From NCBI GenBank assembly GCA_016218085.1, contig JACREY010000008.1, positions 248,001 through 312,000 of the forward strand: 64,000 bases of DNA, in the 5' to 3' direction. The position numbers and the translations under genes are program-made. Under the pieces are notes generated by a model, which was not told the origin of the DNA, did not search any database, and saw only the letters and a program-made list of their open reading frames with translations. The DNA is from Ignavibacteriota bacterium (lineage in GTDB: Bacteria > Bacteroidota > Ignavibacteria > Tepidaquicellales > Tepidaquicellaceae). The first letter of the stretch is position 1, and every line of letters starts with the position of its first letter. Positions 1 to 7,109 of this stretch are shown here, piece after piece.

Positions 1-78
1 AACGATAAAAAATTGATAAGTATATAATATTGTGGATAACTCTTGGTATATAATAGATAATATATTGAATAGTTTATC

Positions 79-513
79 CTAAGGTAGGGTAGGATTATCG
101 TCGATTTTAATATCAGAAGGCTCGTCGTTATGAGGTGCTTCTGGTCCAAGCCATTCATCAGTTAGTATAAATATCTCATAATAATAAAGCCACATTGCAG
201 TTAATGGGACTATATATTTAGATACTAAAAGATCTTTTCTCCACTTTAATTCTGATCTTTTGTAAATACATAAAGAACCATCTTGATACATATGTTTTCT
301 TGATTTTAATTCAGGGCTTAATACAAATACTTTAGGGTGAGCAAATTCACCGTAATTTATGTGAACTTGATATTCAGTGTCCCTTGGTTTTAAGATTCCT
401 ATAAAATCATATCCATTCTTTTTCCTTACAGCCTTAAACTGAGGAAACTTAGACCTCATATTTAAGGCTTGTAAAGAATAATTATAAGGTTTTATTTTTG
501 GAAAACTGGCCAT
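79..513 (-). CDS. E2-like conjugating protein of a short type II CBASS
   Basis: A 144-residue protein with the features of stand-alone bacterial E2 (ubiquitin-conjugating-like) proteins of short type II CBASS operons. Cys82 lies in the context H-M-Y-x-D-G-S-L-C-I-Y (residues 74-84), where the catalytic Cys of these E2s sits, and a W-L-G-P-E-A-P-H stretch follows near residues 121-128. In studied short type II systems the E2 forms a thioester with the C-terminus of the partner nucleotidyltransferase, and this primes signal synthesis. No E1 or JAB peptidase domain is present, unlike the long Cap2/Cap3 form. Its ATG overlaps the stop of the CD-NTase gene (TAATG), so the two are probably translationally coupled. 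Family assignment rests on motif and neighbourhood; function is inferred. Confidence 0.82.
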   Translation of the reverse strand: MASFPKIKPYNYSLQALNMRSKFPQFKAVRKKNGYDFIGILKPRDTEYQVHINYGEFAHPKVFVLSPELKSRKHMYQDGSLCIYKRSELKWRKDLLVSKYIVPLTAMWLYYYEIFILTDEWLGPEAPHNDEPSDIKIDDNPTLP

Positions 514-1568
514 TAATAATCTCCATGAGATCCATAACCGCTTGGAATATTTTCTCTTATTAATCCTAAAACTGTTGTCGGTACTCCCATTTGAGTTATA
601 CCAGCTTTGCCTGACTTTATAGATTCTGCCATGTCCATAGCTTTCTTCATTTCAGATTCATACAAGGTAACAGGAAAAGTATCTTTAAATAATTCAGCCG
701 AGTTTAATATCTTTATAGATTTAGCTTCATCTTCTTCATTAAAAGCCTCTGTAATCTTTTCGGTAGCAGTTTTAAACCTACTCTTGAAGCTTACAAAATC
801 ACTATAGGAAAAACTTTCTGCTAAATTTTCAGTGCTTAGAGAAGGATTTTTAATCTCTGGTACTTCAGAAAATCCTTGAAGATATTTATTAAGATTCTTC
901 ATCGTTATAACAAGAGATTCGTTTGCAGTAATACCTTCCTTTGTTGAGATATTTTTACCGATTAAAGTAGTCAGTAATATAGATTTTGGGTGGCTACCTA
1001 CTCCGGTCTGAATATCTCTCCAGTACTTGAGAATCCTTGTTACAAAATAAAACTGCTGTTTTGAATTTTCTTGTACACTAACACACCATTTTTTAAATCC
1101 TTTTGGATTTGTTGGTTTCCAGTCTGGTACTATTAAAACCGGATCTTCATCGTTATTAAAGTGAACAGGGGATATATCAAGCCTTAAAGTATCAGCGTAT
1201 TTTACTCTCACGCTTCTGCTTTTAGGTGGGTACTCAACTTTATCCTTATATGCCGGAATATTTGTAAGGATATCATAGAGCCAATTGGTTACTGAATAAC
1301 CGTTCATAATGTAGTTTCCGTTATCATCTTTTAAATTTAATTCCAAGATAACGTCTACATCGTATTCACCTCCATTCACAGGTTTTATACCGGTCTTTAG
1401 TTTGTAAGATCCCTGTAAATAGTCATTAACATAAATCTTTTTTACTTCTTCCTGACCAGTCAATACGTTTCTTAATTCGTTATGGGCTGACTTCAGTCTG
1501 TCAATCCTTGTTTTATCCAGATTGACTTTGTTGTCTAAAAATTTCTCAAAGCCTTTCTTTAGGTTCAT
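513..1568 (-). CDS. CBASS CD-NTase (cGAS/DncV-like nucleotidyltransferase)
   Basis: A 351-residue nucleotidyltransferase. The core reads G53-S54-Y-K-L about 16 residues before Y-D70-V-D72-V, with a third acidic residue, D131, in R-L-D-I-S-P. This is the GS...DxD...D metal-binding triad of CD-NTases and related polymerase-beta enzymes. In CBASS such enzymes make cyclic di- or trinucleotides on phage infection to activate the effector. The C-terminal tail (residues 340-351) is Gly/Ser-rich and ends in D-Y, a plausible flexible substrate for the adjacent E2, although it does not end in glycine. A GAAAGGG Shine-Dalgarno-like sequence precedes the ATG, 18 nt after the CapV stop. The clade and the nucleotide product cannot be read from the sequence. 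Confidence 0.88.
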   Translation of the reverse strand: MNLKKGFEKFLDNKVNLDKTRIDRLKSAHNELRNVLTGQEEVKKIYVNDYLQGSYKLKTGIKPVNGGEYDVDVILELNLKDDNGNYIMNGYSVTNWLYDILTNIPAYKDKVEYPPKSRSVRVKYADTLRLDISPVHFNNDEDPVLIVPDWKPTNPKGFKKWCVSVQENSKQQFYFVTRILKYWRDIQTGVGSHPKSILLTTLIGKNISTKEGITANESLVITMKNLNKYLQGFSEVPEIKNPSLSTENLAESFSYSDFVSFKSRFKTATEKITEAFNEEDEAKSIKILNSAELFKDTFPVTLYESEMKKAMDMAESIKSGKAGITQMGVPTTVLGLIRENIPSGYGSHGDY

Positions 1569-1586
1569 TTTACTTACTACCCTTTC

Positions 1587-2549
1587 TTAATTCGGCACCG
1601 GTTGAAATGCCGTAACTTTATTTTGAAAATATTTCGTTTTAACGCTTATTATAGAATTCTTTGCTTCGTTTTTACCAAAGTTTTTCAAACTGTTAACACT
1701 GCCAGTTTTATCAATCCCAAATTTAGAAAAGAAAATATAACTACTCGTTTTTGGTAAAGTTATATCCATTCTATCGAACCTGTCTTTAAGTAAGTACTTC
1801 GCAATGTTTAAAACACCTTGCGACTGTGCTTGAAAAGTAATATCTACTAAAGAAGTTCCGTAACCAATTAAGCCTAAACATTTATATTTCCAACCGTCTT
1901 TATGTATTAAATTACTACCTGTTCCTAACGATAAAATCTTAATTTGTTCTAACGAATATCCAAGTTTTAAAGCTTCTGCTATACCAATCAATGAAGGATT
2001 GTTAGCCCATAATCCTCCGTCTATATATTGACATTTGTCTCCGTCTTCAAACGCTGGAAAGAAACCAGGGGCTGCACTTGATTCAGCCGCAACCTGCCAC
2101 ACTGGTAATAAATAATCATGTTCAAAATCTTTATGGTGTCTTGTTTTTCTAACAACTATTTTACCACACGTAATATTTATAGTAGGAATACATACTCGTG
2201 TCTTACAATCGTTTATTATCGTTTTTTCACCCAATAATTCTTTAAGTTCTTCCTTTAATTTTAAATTCGAATACTTAGGCACTATAAGTCCAAAATTTAA
2301 TTTACGTGGTCGGATAGGGAATATAGAACTACCTTTTTCCTCATACAATTTAAGAATATCCTTTGCACTAATACCTAAAGAAAGTGCCAAAGCAATAATA
2401 GCGCCTGTTGAAGTACCGACAATCATATCAAAATATTCATAAATCTTATCGTTATCTTTTAATTTTTCTTCAATGTAAGCAAGATAAGAAGCTGGTAAAA
2501 CTCCTCGTATACCACCACCATCTATTGACAGAATTTTAAATTCACCCAT
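1587..2549 (-). CDS. capV: CapV-type patatin-like phospholipase, CBASS effector
   Basis: A 320-residue patatin-family hydrolase. It shows the oxyanion-hole motif D-G-G-G-I-R-G (residues 10-16), the nucleophile elbow G-T-S47-T-G, and the catalytic aspartate in D177-G-G. Patatin effectors of CBASS are activated by the cyclic nucleotide and degrade membrane phospholipids, killing the infected cell before phage release. I chose the ATG at 2549, which places the patatin motif right at the N-terminus as usual in the family. An in-frame ATG at 2585 would add 12 residues and overlap the upstream regulator gene. The gene sits 16 nt after the LexA-like gene and 18 nt before the CD-NTase gene, so all four genes form one operon. 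Confidence 0.9.
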   Translation of the reverse strand: MGEFKILSIDGGGIRGVLPASYLAYIEEKLKDNDKIYEYFDMIVGTSTGAIIALALSLGISAKDILKLYEEKGSSIFPIRPRKLNFGLIVPKYSNLKLKEELKELLGEKTIINDCKTRVCIPTINITCGKIVVRKTRHHKDFEHDYLLPVWQVAAESSAAPGFFPAFEDGDKCQYIDGGLWANNPSLIGIAEALKLGYSLEQIKILSLGTGSNLIHKDGWKYKCLGLIGYGTSLVDITFQAQSQGVLNIAKYLLKDRFDRMDITLPKTSSYIFFSKFGIDKTGSVNSLKNFGKNEAKNSIISVKTKYFQNKVTAFQPVPN

Positions 2550-2565
2550 TTTATATTTTTTCTCT

Positions 2566-3174
2566 TTACATCTGAGGTAAAACATCTACCATTACGCCAA
2601 GTATAGTAAAATCACTTGTTAACAACATTGGTTTATTTTCAGAATTAAAAGAATTTGGTTTTAAAATAATATAATCGTTATTTCTATAAAACTCTTTTAA
2701 AGTACATTCATTATCAATTAATCCAACAACTACTTGACCATTGTTAGCGGTTGGTTGTTTCCTTATTAAAACTAAATCACCATCTTTAATACCTCTTTTG
2801 TCCATTGAATCACCTCTTGCTCGTAAGACATAATAGGTATGTGGGGGCTTGGCTATCATTGTAGAAATCGAGATAGTTTCTCCGTAAATCTCATCAGCTA
2901 AAATAGGCTGACCGCAAGCTACTTGACCTAAAACTTGTACATTAATAGTGGTAGTTTTAATTTCAGGATAATTTTCAACAATCAATCTACCAAATTCATC
3001 ATTCTTTAAATAACCTTTGTCTGTTAAGGAGCGAATAATTATGTTTACAGATCGGGGGGATTTATAATCCAATAATTCCATTAACTTATTATAGGTAGGT
3101 TTACTGCCATTATGGACTATTGAATTTCTTATGATTTTAAGAGCCTCAAGCTCTTTTTTATTTAGGTCTTCCAT
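2566..3174 (-). CDS. LexA-like S24 autoproteolytic repressor of the CBASS operon
   Basis: A 202-residue LexA-like protein. A winged-helix DNA-binding domain (about residues 1-65, with S-P-R-S-V-N-I-I-I-R as likely recognition helix) is joined to an S24 peptidase domain. The scissile site is V-A-C87-G88, a Cys-Gly bond as in UmuD rather than the Ala-Gly of LexA. The catalytic dyad is Ser123 (G-D-S-M) and Lys160 (C-T-L-K-E-F). It is the first gene of the CBASS operon, and a palindrome overlaps its own promoter, so autorepression relieved by RecA-stimulated self-cleavage is the simplest model. It could instead be an ordinary LexA paralog, but its position argues for a dedicated regulator. Confidence 0.85.
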   Translation of the reverse strand: MEDLNKKELEALKIIRNSIVHNGSKPTYNKLMELLDYKSPRSVNIIIRSLTDKGYLKNDEFGRLIVENYPEIKTTTINVQVLGQVACGQPILADEIYGETISISTMIAKPPHTYYVLRARGDSMDKRGIKDGDLVLIRKQPTANNGQVVVGLIDNECTLKEFYRNNDYIILKPNSFNSENKPMLLTSDFTILGVMVDVLPQM

Positions 3175-3205
3175 ACAAGAATATAGTGAAATTATACTTT
3201 CTTGT
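3175..3205 (-). promoter_or_regulatory. Palindromic operator over the CBASS promoter
   Basis: The perfect 7-bp arms ACAAGAA (3175-3181) and TTCTTGT (3199-3205), 17 bp apart, lie directly upstream of the LexA-like gene start. Each arm overlaps one core promoter hexamer, which is where a LexA-type dimer would block RNA polymerase. Arms and spacing are seen directly; repressor binding is inferred. Confidence 0.6.
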
Positions 3206-3208
3206 CAA
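3180..3208 (-). promoter_or_regulatory. Sigma70-like promoter of the CBASS operon
   Basis: Read on the minus strand, TTGACA (3208-3203) is followed after exactly 17 bp by TATATT (3185-3180). Only five bases separate the -10 hexamer from the ATG at 3174, so the transcript would be leaderless or nearly so. The match is much closer to the enterobacterial consensus than to the usual Bacteroidota promoter pattern. Confidence 0.6.
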
Positions 3209-3359
3209 TGATTATATTATTACCCTTTATATAATAAAAATCACCTTAAAAATATACTAAAATCCAGCTACGATTTAGCTACGGATTATATAGAAAATAA
3301 GGTAATTTATAGAATTGTGTATATCCTAGAGAATCGCTAATTTGCTTATAATTATAATA

Positions 3360-3431
3360 GCTAGCGAATTAATGTTTTCTGGTAATTGATTCGTAATCAG
3401 CAGGTCACGAGTTCAAGTCTCGTCGCTAGCT
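3360..3431 (+). pseudogene. tRNA-Thr(CGT) 3' half, probable attachment-site scar
   Basis: From about 3386 on, the sequence is a standard tRNA: anticodon loop TTCGTAA (anticodon CGT at 3392-3394, reading ACG, Thr), variable loop, T-arm ACGAG-TTCAAGT-CTCGT, and acceptor strand CGCTAGC (3424-3430). The complementary acceptor 5' strand GCTAGCG is present at 3360-3366. The region where a D-arm should be (3367-3384) does not pair, and the top of the anticodon stem is mismatched. This fits an att remnant left by an element integrated in the 3' half of a tRNA-Thr gene, or a decayed tRNA. A functional tRNA is unlikely. Confidence 0.6.
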
Positions 3432-3437
3432 CTGAAT

Positions 3438-3473
3438 AAAAAAGACTTTGTAATTGCTTACAAAGTCTTTTTT
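3438..3473. terminator. Bidirectional hairpin terminator
   Basis: AAAAAGACTTTGTAA, loop TTGC, then TTACAAAGTCTTTTTT: a 15-bp near-perfect stem with A/T runs on both sides. It lies between the tRNA remnant and the convergent end of the M3 peptidase gene and could stop transcription from either side. Confidence 0.85.
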
Positions 3474-3480
3474 AATTTTT

Positions 3481-3512
3481 ATTGTACATTTGTTATTGAA
3501 CATTGTACATTT
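3481..3512. repeat. Short direct repeat at the end of the M3 peptidase gene
   Basis: ATTGTACATTT occurs at 3481-3491 and again at 3502-3512, 21 bp apart. On the minus strand the repeats start at the stop codon of the peptidase gene. Similar low-complexity repeats follow stop codons at 53793 and 55094. Confidence 0.5.
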
Positions 3513-5601
3513 ATTTCAATCCTCTTTTCTTCAGCAATGGCTCGATAGATGGCTCTGCTCCTCTGAATTTTTTGTATAAAACCATCGGGTCTTCGATACC
3601 GCCTTTTTCAAGAATATTCTTTCTGAATGATTCTGCAGTTGCTTTATCGAATATCCCTTTTTGCCTGAAAAGTTCATAAGCGTCTGCATCAAGTACTTCC
3701 GCCCAGATATAACTGTAATAGCCCGCCGTGTAACCTGAATTGAAAATATGGTTGAAATATGTGCTTTTATATCTCGAAATAATTTCGGGAATCAATCCGT
3801 ATTTTTCTTCGAGAATTTTATTTTCGAATTCATTCGGGGTAATTTTGAGGTCTTCCTTTAAAGTATGGTATTCCATATCCAGAATTGAGGCCGCCAGGTA
3901 TTCTACAGTAGTAAATCCCTGCCCGTATTTAGAGCTTTTATCCAGCTTTTCTATCAGTTCTTTTGGAATGACTTCTCCCGTTTTATAGTGCTTTGCATAC
4001 ACTTCAAGCATTTCAGGCTCATCGAGCCAGTTTTCCAGAATCTGTGAAGGCAATTCGACAAAATCTCTCGGAACACCGGCGACTGTTCTGTAACCGCATT
4101 TTGAAAGCAAACTGTTCAGTGCGTGTCCGAATTCGTGAAAGAATGTTTCCACTTCATCAAATGTCAGCAACGCAGGAAGGTCACCCGCCGGCCTGGAAAA
4201 ATTGCAGACGTTTGTAATTACAGGCGGAACATCCTTTCCGTCTATGGTTTTATAATGACTTCTGAATGAGCTTGACCAGGCACCGCCGCGTTTTCCTGCC
4301 CTCGGATGCAGGTCCATATAGTAAATTCCTACGTGGGTTCCGTCACTTTCCGTTATTTCATATACCTGTACTTCTTCATTATATACCGGCATATTATCGA
4401 GTTTTTTGAAATTCAAACCGTATAATTTATTTGAAAGGTAAAATATGCCTTCTTTCACTTTATTGAGTTCGAAATACGGCTTCAGCATTTCTTCATCGAG
4501 TGCGTATTTTTCTTTTCTCATTTTTTCGGAATAATATCTCCAGTCCCATGGCTGAAGCTTGAAGCTTCCACCTTCCTTTTCAATCAGCTTTTGCAATTCT
4601 TCTGCCTCGCGTTTAGCGGCTTCCAGCGAAGGTTTCCATAGTTTGCTTAAAAAATCAAACACATTTTCGGGATTTTTTGCCATGTTTTCATCGAGAATGA
4701 AATTTGCCGTTGTATTAAAACCGAGCAATTTTGCTCTTTCCAATTTGAGGTTTACTATTTTAACTATAATTTCTTTATTATCAAATTCATTATTGTTATT
4801 GCATCTGTTGCTGTAAGCTCTCCAGATTTTTTCTCTCAATTCTCTCTTATCCGAATACTGGAGAAAAGGAATCAGACTTGGATTTTGAAGTGTGAAAATC
4901 CATTTGCCTTCCATTCCGCTTTTTTTGCCTGTTTCATACGCTCCGCTGATTACTGATTCTGGTAACCCCGATAAATCGTTTTTATCCTCAATGATTAACT
5001 TAAATCCGTTTGTTTCTGCAAGCAGGTTTTCACCGAACTTTAAGCGAAGCAGCGAAAGGTCCTTGTTGATTTCTCTTAATCTTGATTTTTTTGTATCGTC
5101 TAAATTTGCGCCGCCTCTTACAAAATCATTGTAAGTTTTATCCAGAAGCCTGACTTGTTCCGGATTCGTGAGAGTTGCTCTTTGCCTGTAAACTTCTTTT
5201 ATTCTTGAAAAGAATTTTTCGTTTAATAATATATTATCCGAATGAGCGGAAAGTTCAGGTGCTATTTCAGAAGCAATCTTTTGGAGTTCCGGATTTGTAT
5301 TTGCAGATGAAAGATTAAAGAATACACCTCTGACTTCAGTAAGGAGATTGTCACTGAATTCGTATGCTTCAATTGTATTTTTGTAAGTAGGAGACTCCGG
5401 ATTATTAACTATTGCTTCAATAATTTCTGACTGCTGCTTGATTCCTTCTCTCAAAGCAGGTAAAAAATGCTCGTTCTTAATCTGTTCAAATGGCGGGACT
5501 TTAAATGGCGTGTCATACTCCTTAAGTAATGGATTATTTTGTGAATATGAAATCGTTTGAATCATTATTAATGCAAATAATATTATTAAATTTTTTTTCA
5601 T
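3511..5601 (-). CDS. dcp: Secreted M3 family metallopeptidase (peptidyl-dipeptidase Dcp-like)
   Basis: A 696-residue zinc peptidase of the M3 (thimet oligopeptidase/Dcp) family. The active site reads H489-E490-F-G-H493, with the third zinc ligand E516 in F-V-E-L-P-S-Q, the spacing of Dcp/oligopeptidase A. An N-terminal hydrophobic signal peptide (residues 1-21) indicates export to the periplasm or outside, where it would trim short peptides. Length agrees with Dcp (about 680-700). The gene is monocistronic: a terminator lies downstream at 3438-3473 and the next gene upstream is divergent. It marks the start of stable core chromosome next to the tRNA scar. Whether it releases dipeptides or acts as an endopeptidase is not decided by the sequence. 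Confidence 0.9.
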   Translation of the reverse strand: MKKNLIILFALIMIQTISYSQNNPLLKEYDTPFKVPPFEQIKNEHFLPALREGIKQQSEIIEAIVNNPESPTYKNTIEAYEFSDNLLTEVRGVFFNLSSANTNPELQKIASEIAPELSAHSDNILLNEKFFSRIKEVYRQRATLTNPEQVRLLDKTYNDFVRGGANLDDTKKSRLREINKDLSLLRLKFGENLLAETNGFKLIIEDKNDLSGLPESVISGAYETGKKSGMEGKWIFTLQNPSLIPFLQYSDKRELREKIWRAYSNRCNNNNEFDNKEIIVKIVNLKLERAKLLGFNTTANFILDENMAKNPENVFDFLSKLWKPSLEAAKREAEELQKLIEKEGGSFKLQPWDWRYYSEKMRKEKYALDEEMLKPYFELNKVKEGIFYLSNKLYGLNFKKLDNMPVYNEEVQVYEITESDGTHVGIYYMDLHPRAGKRGGAWSSSFRSHYKTIDGKDVPPVITNVCNFSRPAGDLPALLTFDEVETFFHEFGHALNSLLSKCGYRTVAGVPRDFVELPSQILENWLDEPEMLEVYAKHYKTGEVIPKELIEKLDKSSKYGQGFTTVEYLAASILDMEYHTLKEDLKITPNEFENKILEEKYGLIPEIISRYKSTYFNHIFNSGYTAGYYSYIWAEVLDADAYELFRQKGIFDKATAESFRKNILEKGGIEDPMVLYKKFRGAEPSIEPLLKKRGLK

Positions 5602-5854
5602 GGGATAAAAATTTTGATTTTATCGGATTTATTGGTATAAATTAATTCTTTCGGATTATTATTTAAATGGATTAAATCAAACTTATTAAATTTATTTGTT
5701 TTTTTAAATCATAGTATCATTGTGAGATTATAATATCAAAAAACTACTCGTTCAATTTTATATATATTAAATAATAGCGTTTTTTCCATATTTTTTATGG
5801 TATGATACTTGCATCAATATTAATAAATATTCAAGTATTTAAATTATCAAATAT

Positions 5855-6193
5855 ATGAAAAAAGCATTTTTACTAATCGTAGTCATATTTGCATTTGCTA
5901 TTAGTGCGAGTGCACAGAAAATTTGCCCGGTTAATTCAGAAAGTAAGGCAGATGTTAAGCTTTATGTGGTTAATTATGAGAATCAGGCGGATTTGTGGAT
6001 TTATAATGTTAATTATGAAAACCAGTCTGGATCAAATGACGGTAAATGGTATTTCGTCTGCGATGAAAACGGAGCTCAAAAGAAAGTATTTTTCACGGAT
6101 TATGAAAATCAGGCTCAGATTAAAGTTTATTTTGTGGATAATGAAAGCCTGGCAGGATGGAAAAATGAGTCAAAAAGTTATCTTTTAAAATAA
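5855..6193 (+). CDS. Small secreted YENQA-repeat protein (DUF6150-like)
   Basis: A 112-residue protein with a signal peptide (cleavage near S-A-S-A-Q, residue 21), followed by about five degenerate repeats of the type V-x-Y-E-N-Q-A-x-x-x-[VI]-Y, ending in a variant D-N-E-S-L-A-G-W. From memory, this repeat of alternating hydrophobic strands and (Y/N)E(N/S)QA turns is the hallmark of small secreted DUF6150-type proteins of unknown function; I cannot confirm this by search. Repeats of this form suggest a compact all-beta fold. No enzymatic motif is seen. It is probably a single-gene transcript, ended by the hairpin at 6221. Confidence 0.75.
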   Translation: MKKAFLLIVVIFAFAISASAQKICPVNSESKADVKLYVVNYENQADLWIYNVNYENQSGSNDGKWYFVCDENGAQKKVFFTDYENQAQIKVYFVDNESLAGWKNESKSYLLK

Positions 6194-6220
6194 TTTCAGC
6201 AATATTATTTAAATAATGAT

Positions 6221-6260
6221 ATAGTAAGCTTTCTTAAATAAGAAAGCTTACTATTTTATT
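6221..6260. terminator. Bidirectional terminator between convergent genes
   Basis: A perfect 16-bp palindrome, ATAGTAAGCTTTCTTA / TAAGAAAGCTTACTAT (6221-6236 and 6239-6254), followed by a T-rich stretch. It separates the small secreted protein gene from the convergent membrane protein gene. Confidence 0.85.
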
Positions 6261-6279
6261 ATACAGTTAAACAGATTTT

Positions 6280-6687
6280 CTATTTTTGCTCTTTTCTCCC
6301 GAATATTAAACCAATAACTATACCTGCTATTAATATCCTGAATCCCATTCCTAACCCTTCCGCTATTACAGCTTTATATCTCACAGTGTAATTTGCCCAC
6401 ATAAAGAAAATAAAAGGGAAAGAAATCAGAAAACCGGTCAATAATCCGTAAATTACTCCTTCCTTAAAGGGAGAAATGCCTTTGTAATAATACATATATA
6501 TTAAGCTAAGCAGGAATCCCTGGGTAATAAAACCAACGATATTTGCAAGGATTTTCTGGTCTTCTGGGGGTCGCATTATATGTAAATAACTACCCATATA
6601 TCCGGCTGAAAATACTCCCCAGTAAAACAGAAACGCAAGAATAAACAGGATTATTGATGATACTATTGTTGATGTGAAAAGCTTCAT
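6280..6687 (-). CDS. Four-helix integral membrane protein of unknown function
   Basis: A 135-residue protein with four predicted membrane helices (about residues 7-27, 47-67, 79-98, 112-130) and a short basic cytoplasmic tail. The layout resembles small DUF1761-type membrane proteins, but I recognise no diagnostic residue and leave the function open. It stands alone on the minus strand, convergent with the YENQA-repeat gene. Upstream is a 422-bp stretch without a gene. Confidence 0.7.
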   Translation of the reverse strand: MKLFTSTIVSSIILFILAFLFYWGVFSAGYMGSYLHIMRPPEDQKILANIVGFITQGFLLSLIYMYYYKGISPFKEGVIYGLLTGFLISFPFIFFMWANYTVRYKAVIAEGLGMGFRILIAGIVIGLIFGRKEQK

Positions 6688-7109
6688 AACTTTTTATTTG
6701 ATTATTAAAAAAGTATTAAAAGCAATTAATTTGAAATCGAATGATATTATAACAATTATTTTCTGAATTGTAAAGATATTATTAAATAAAATTTTTGATA
6801 TTAAAACATGTTTTTATCGCAGAAATTGATATAATAAATGCTAATATATTGATAAATATTAATATAAGCAAAACATAGAAGTATTTAAACTACTATTTAT
6901 AAGAATTTACTAATATTTTATTATAGTCAATTCGAAAAGGGTGAATATGTTCATACACATAATCTATAAAATACATTATTAACATATTGTAATAACAATT
7001 AATAAAAAATACTAATAGCTTAGTGTGCAATAATAAAAAATATGGCACATGATTTGAATGTATATTAGTAAGAAAATAAAAAAGAATTATTATTAAGGGG
7101 ATTTATAAA
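6688..7109. other. 422-bp AT-rich gene-free stretch
   Basis: This divergent intergenic region must hold the promoters of the membrane protein (minus) and of the T9SS cargo protein (plus). Visible signals are AAGGGG about 10 nt before the ATG at 7110, and TGGCACA-N4-TTGA at 7043, near but not equal to a sigma54 promoter. I see no RNA gene, long repeat or credible small ORF. Confidence 0.5.

Noticed and set aside
607-807. Plus-strand ORFs antisense to the CBASS genes
   Set aside because: Shadow frames of well-supported minus-strand genes with no domain or start signal.
1587-2585. Longer CapV start at 2585
   Set aside because: It would overlap the LexA-like gene by 20 bp and add 12 residues ahead of a motif that normally lies at the N-terminus; 2549 is preferred though not proven.
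3360-3431. Functional tRNA-Thr gene
   Set aside because: The D-arm cannot form and the anticodon stem has a mismatch and wobble, so I record it as a remnant.
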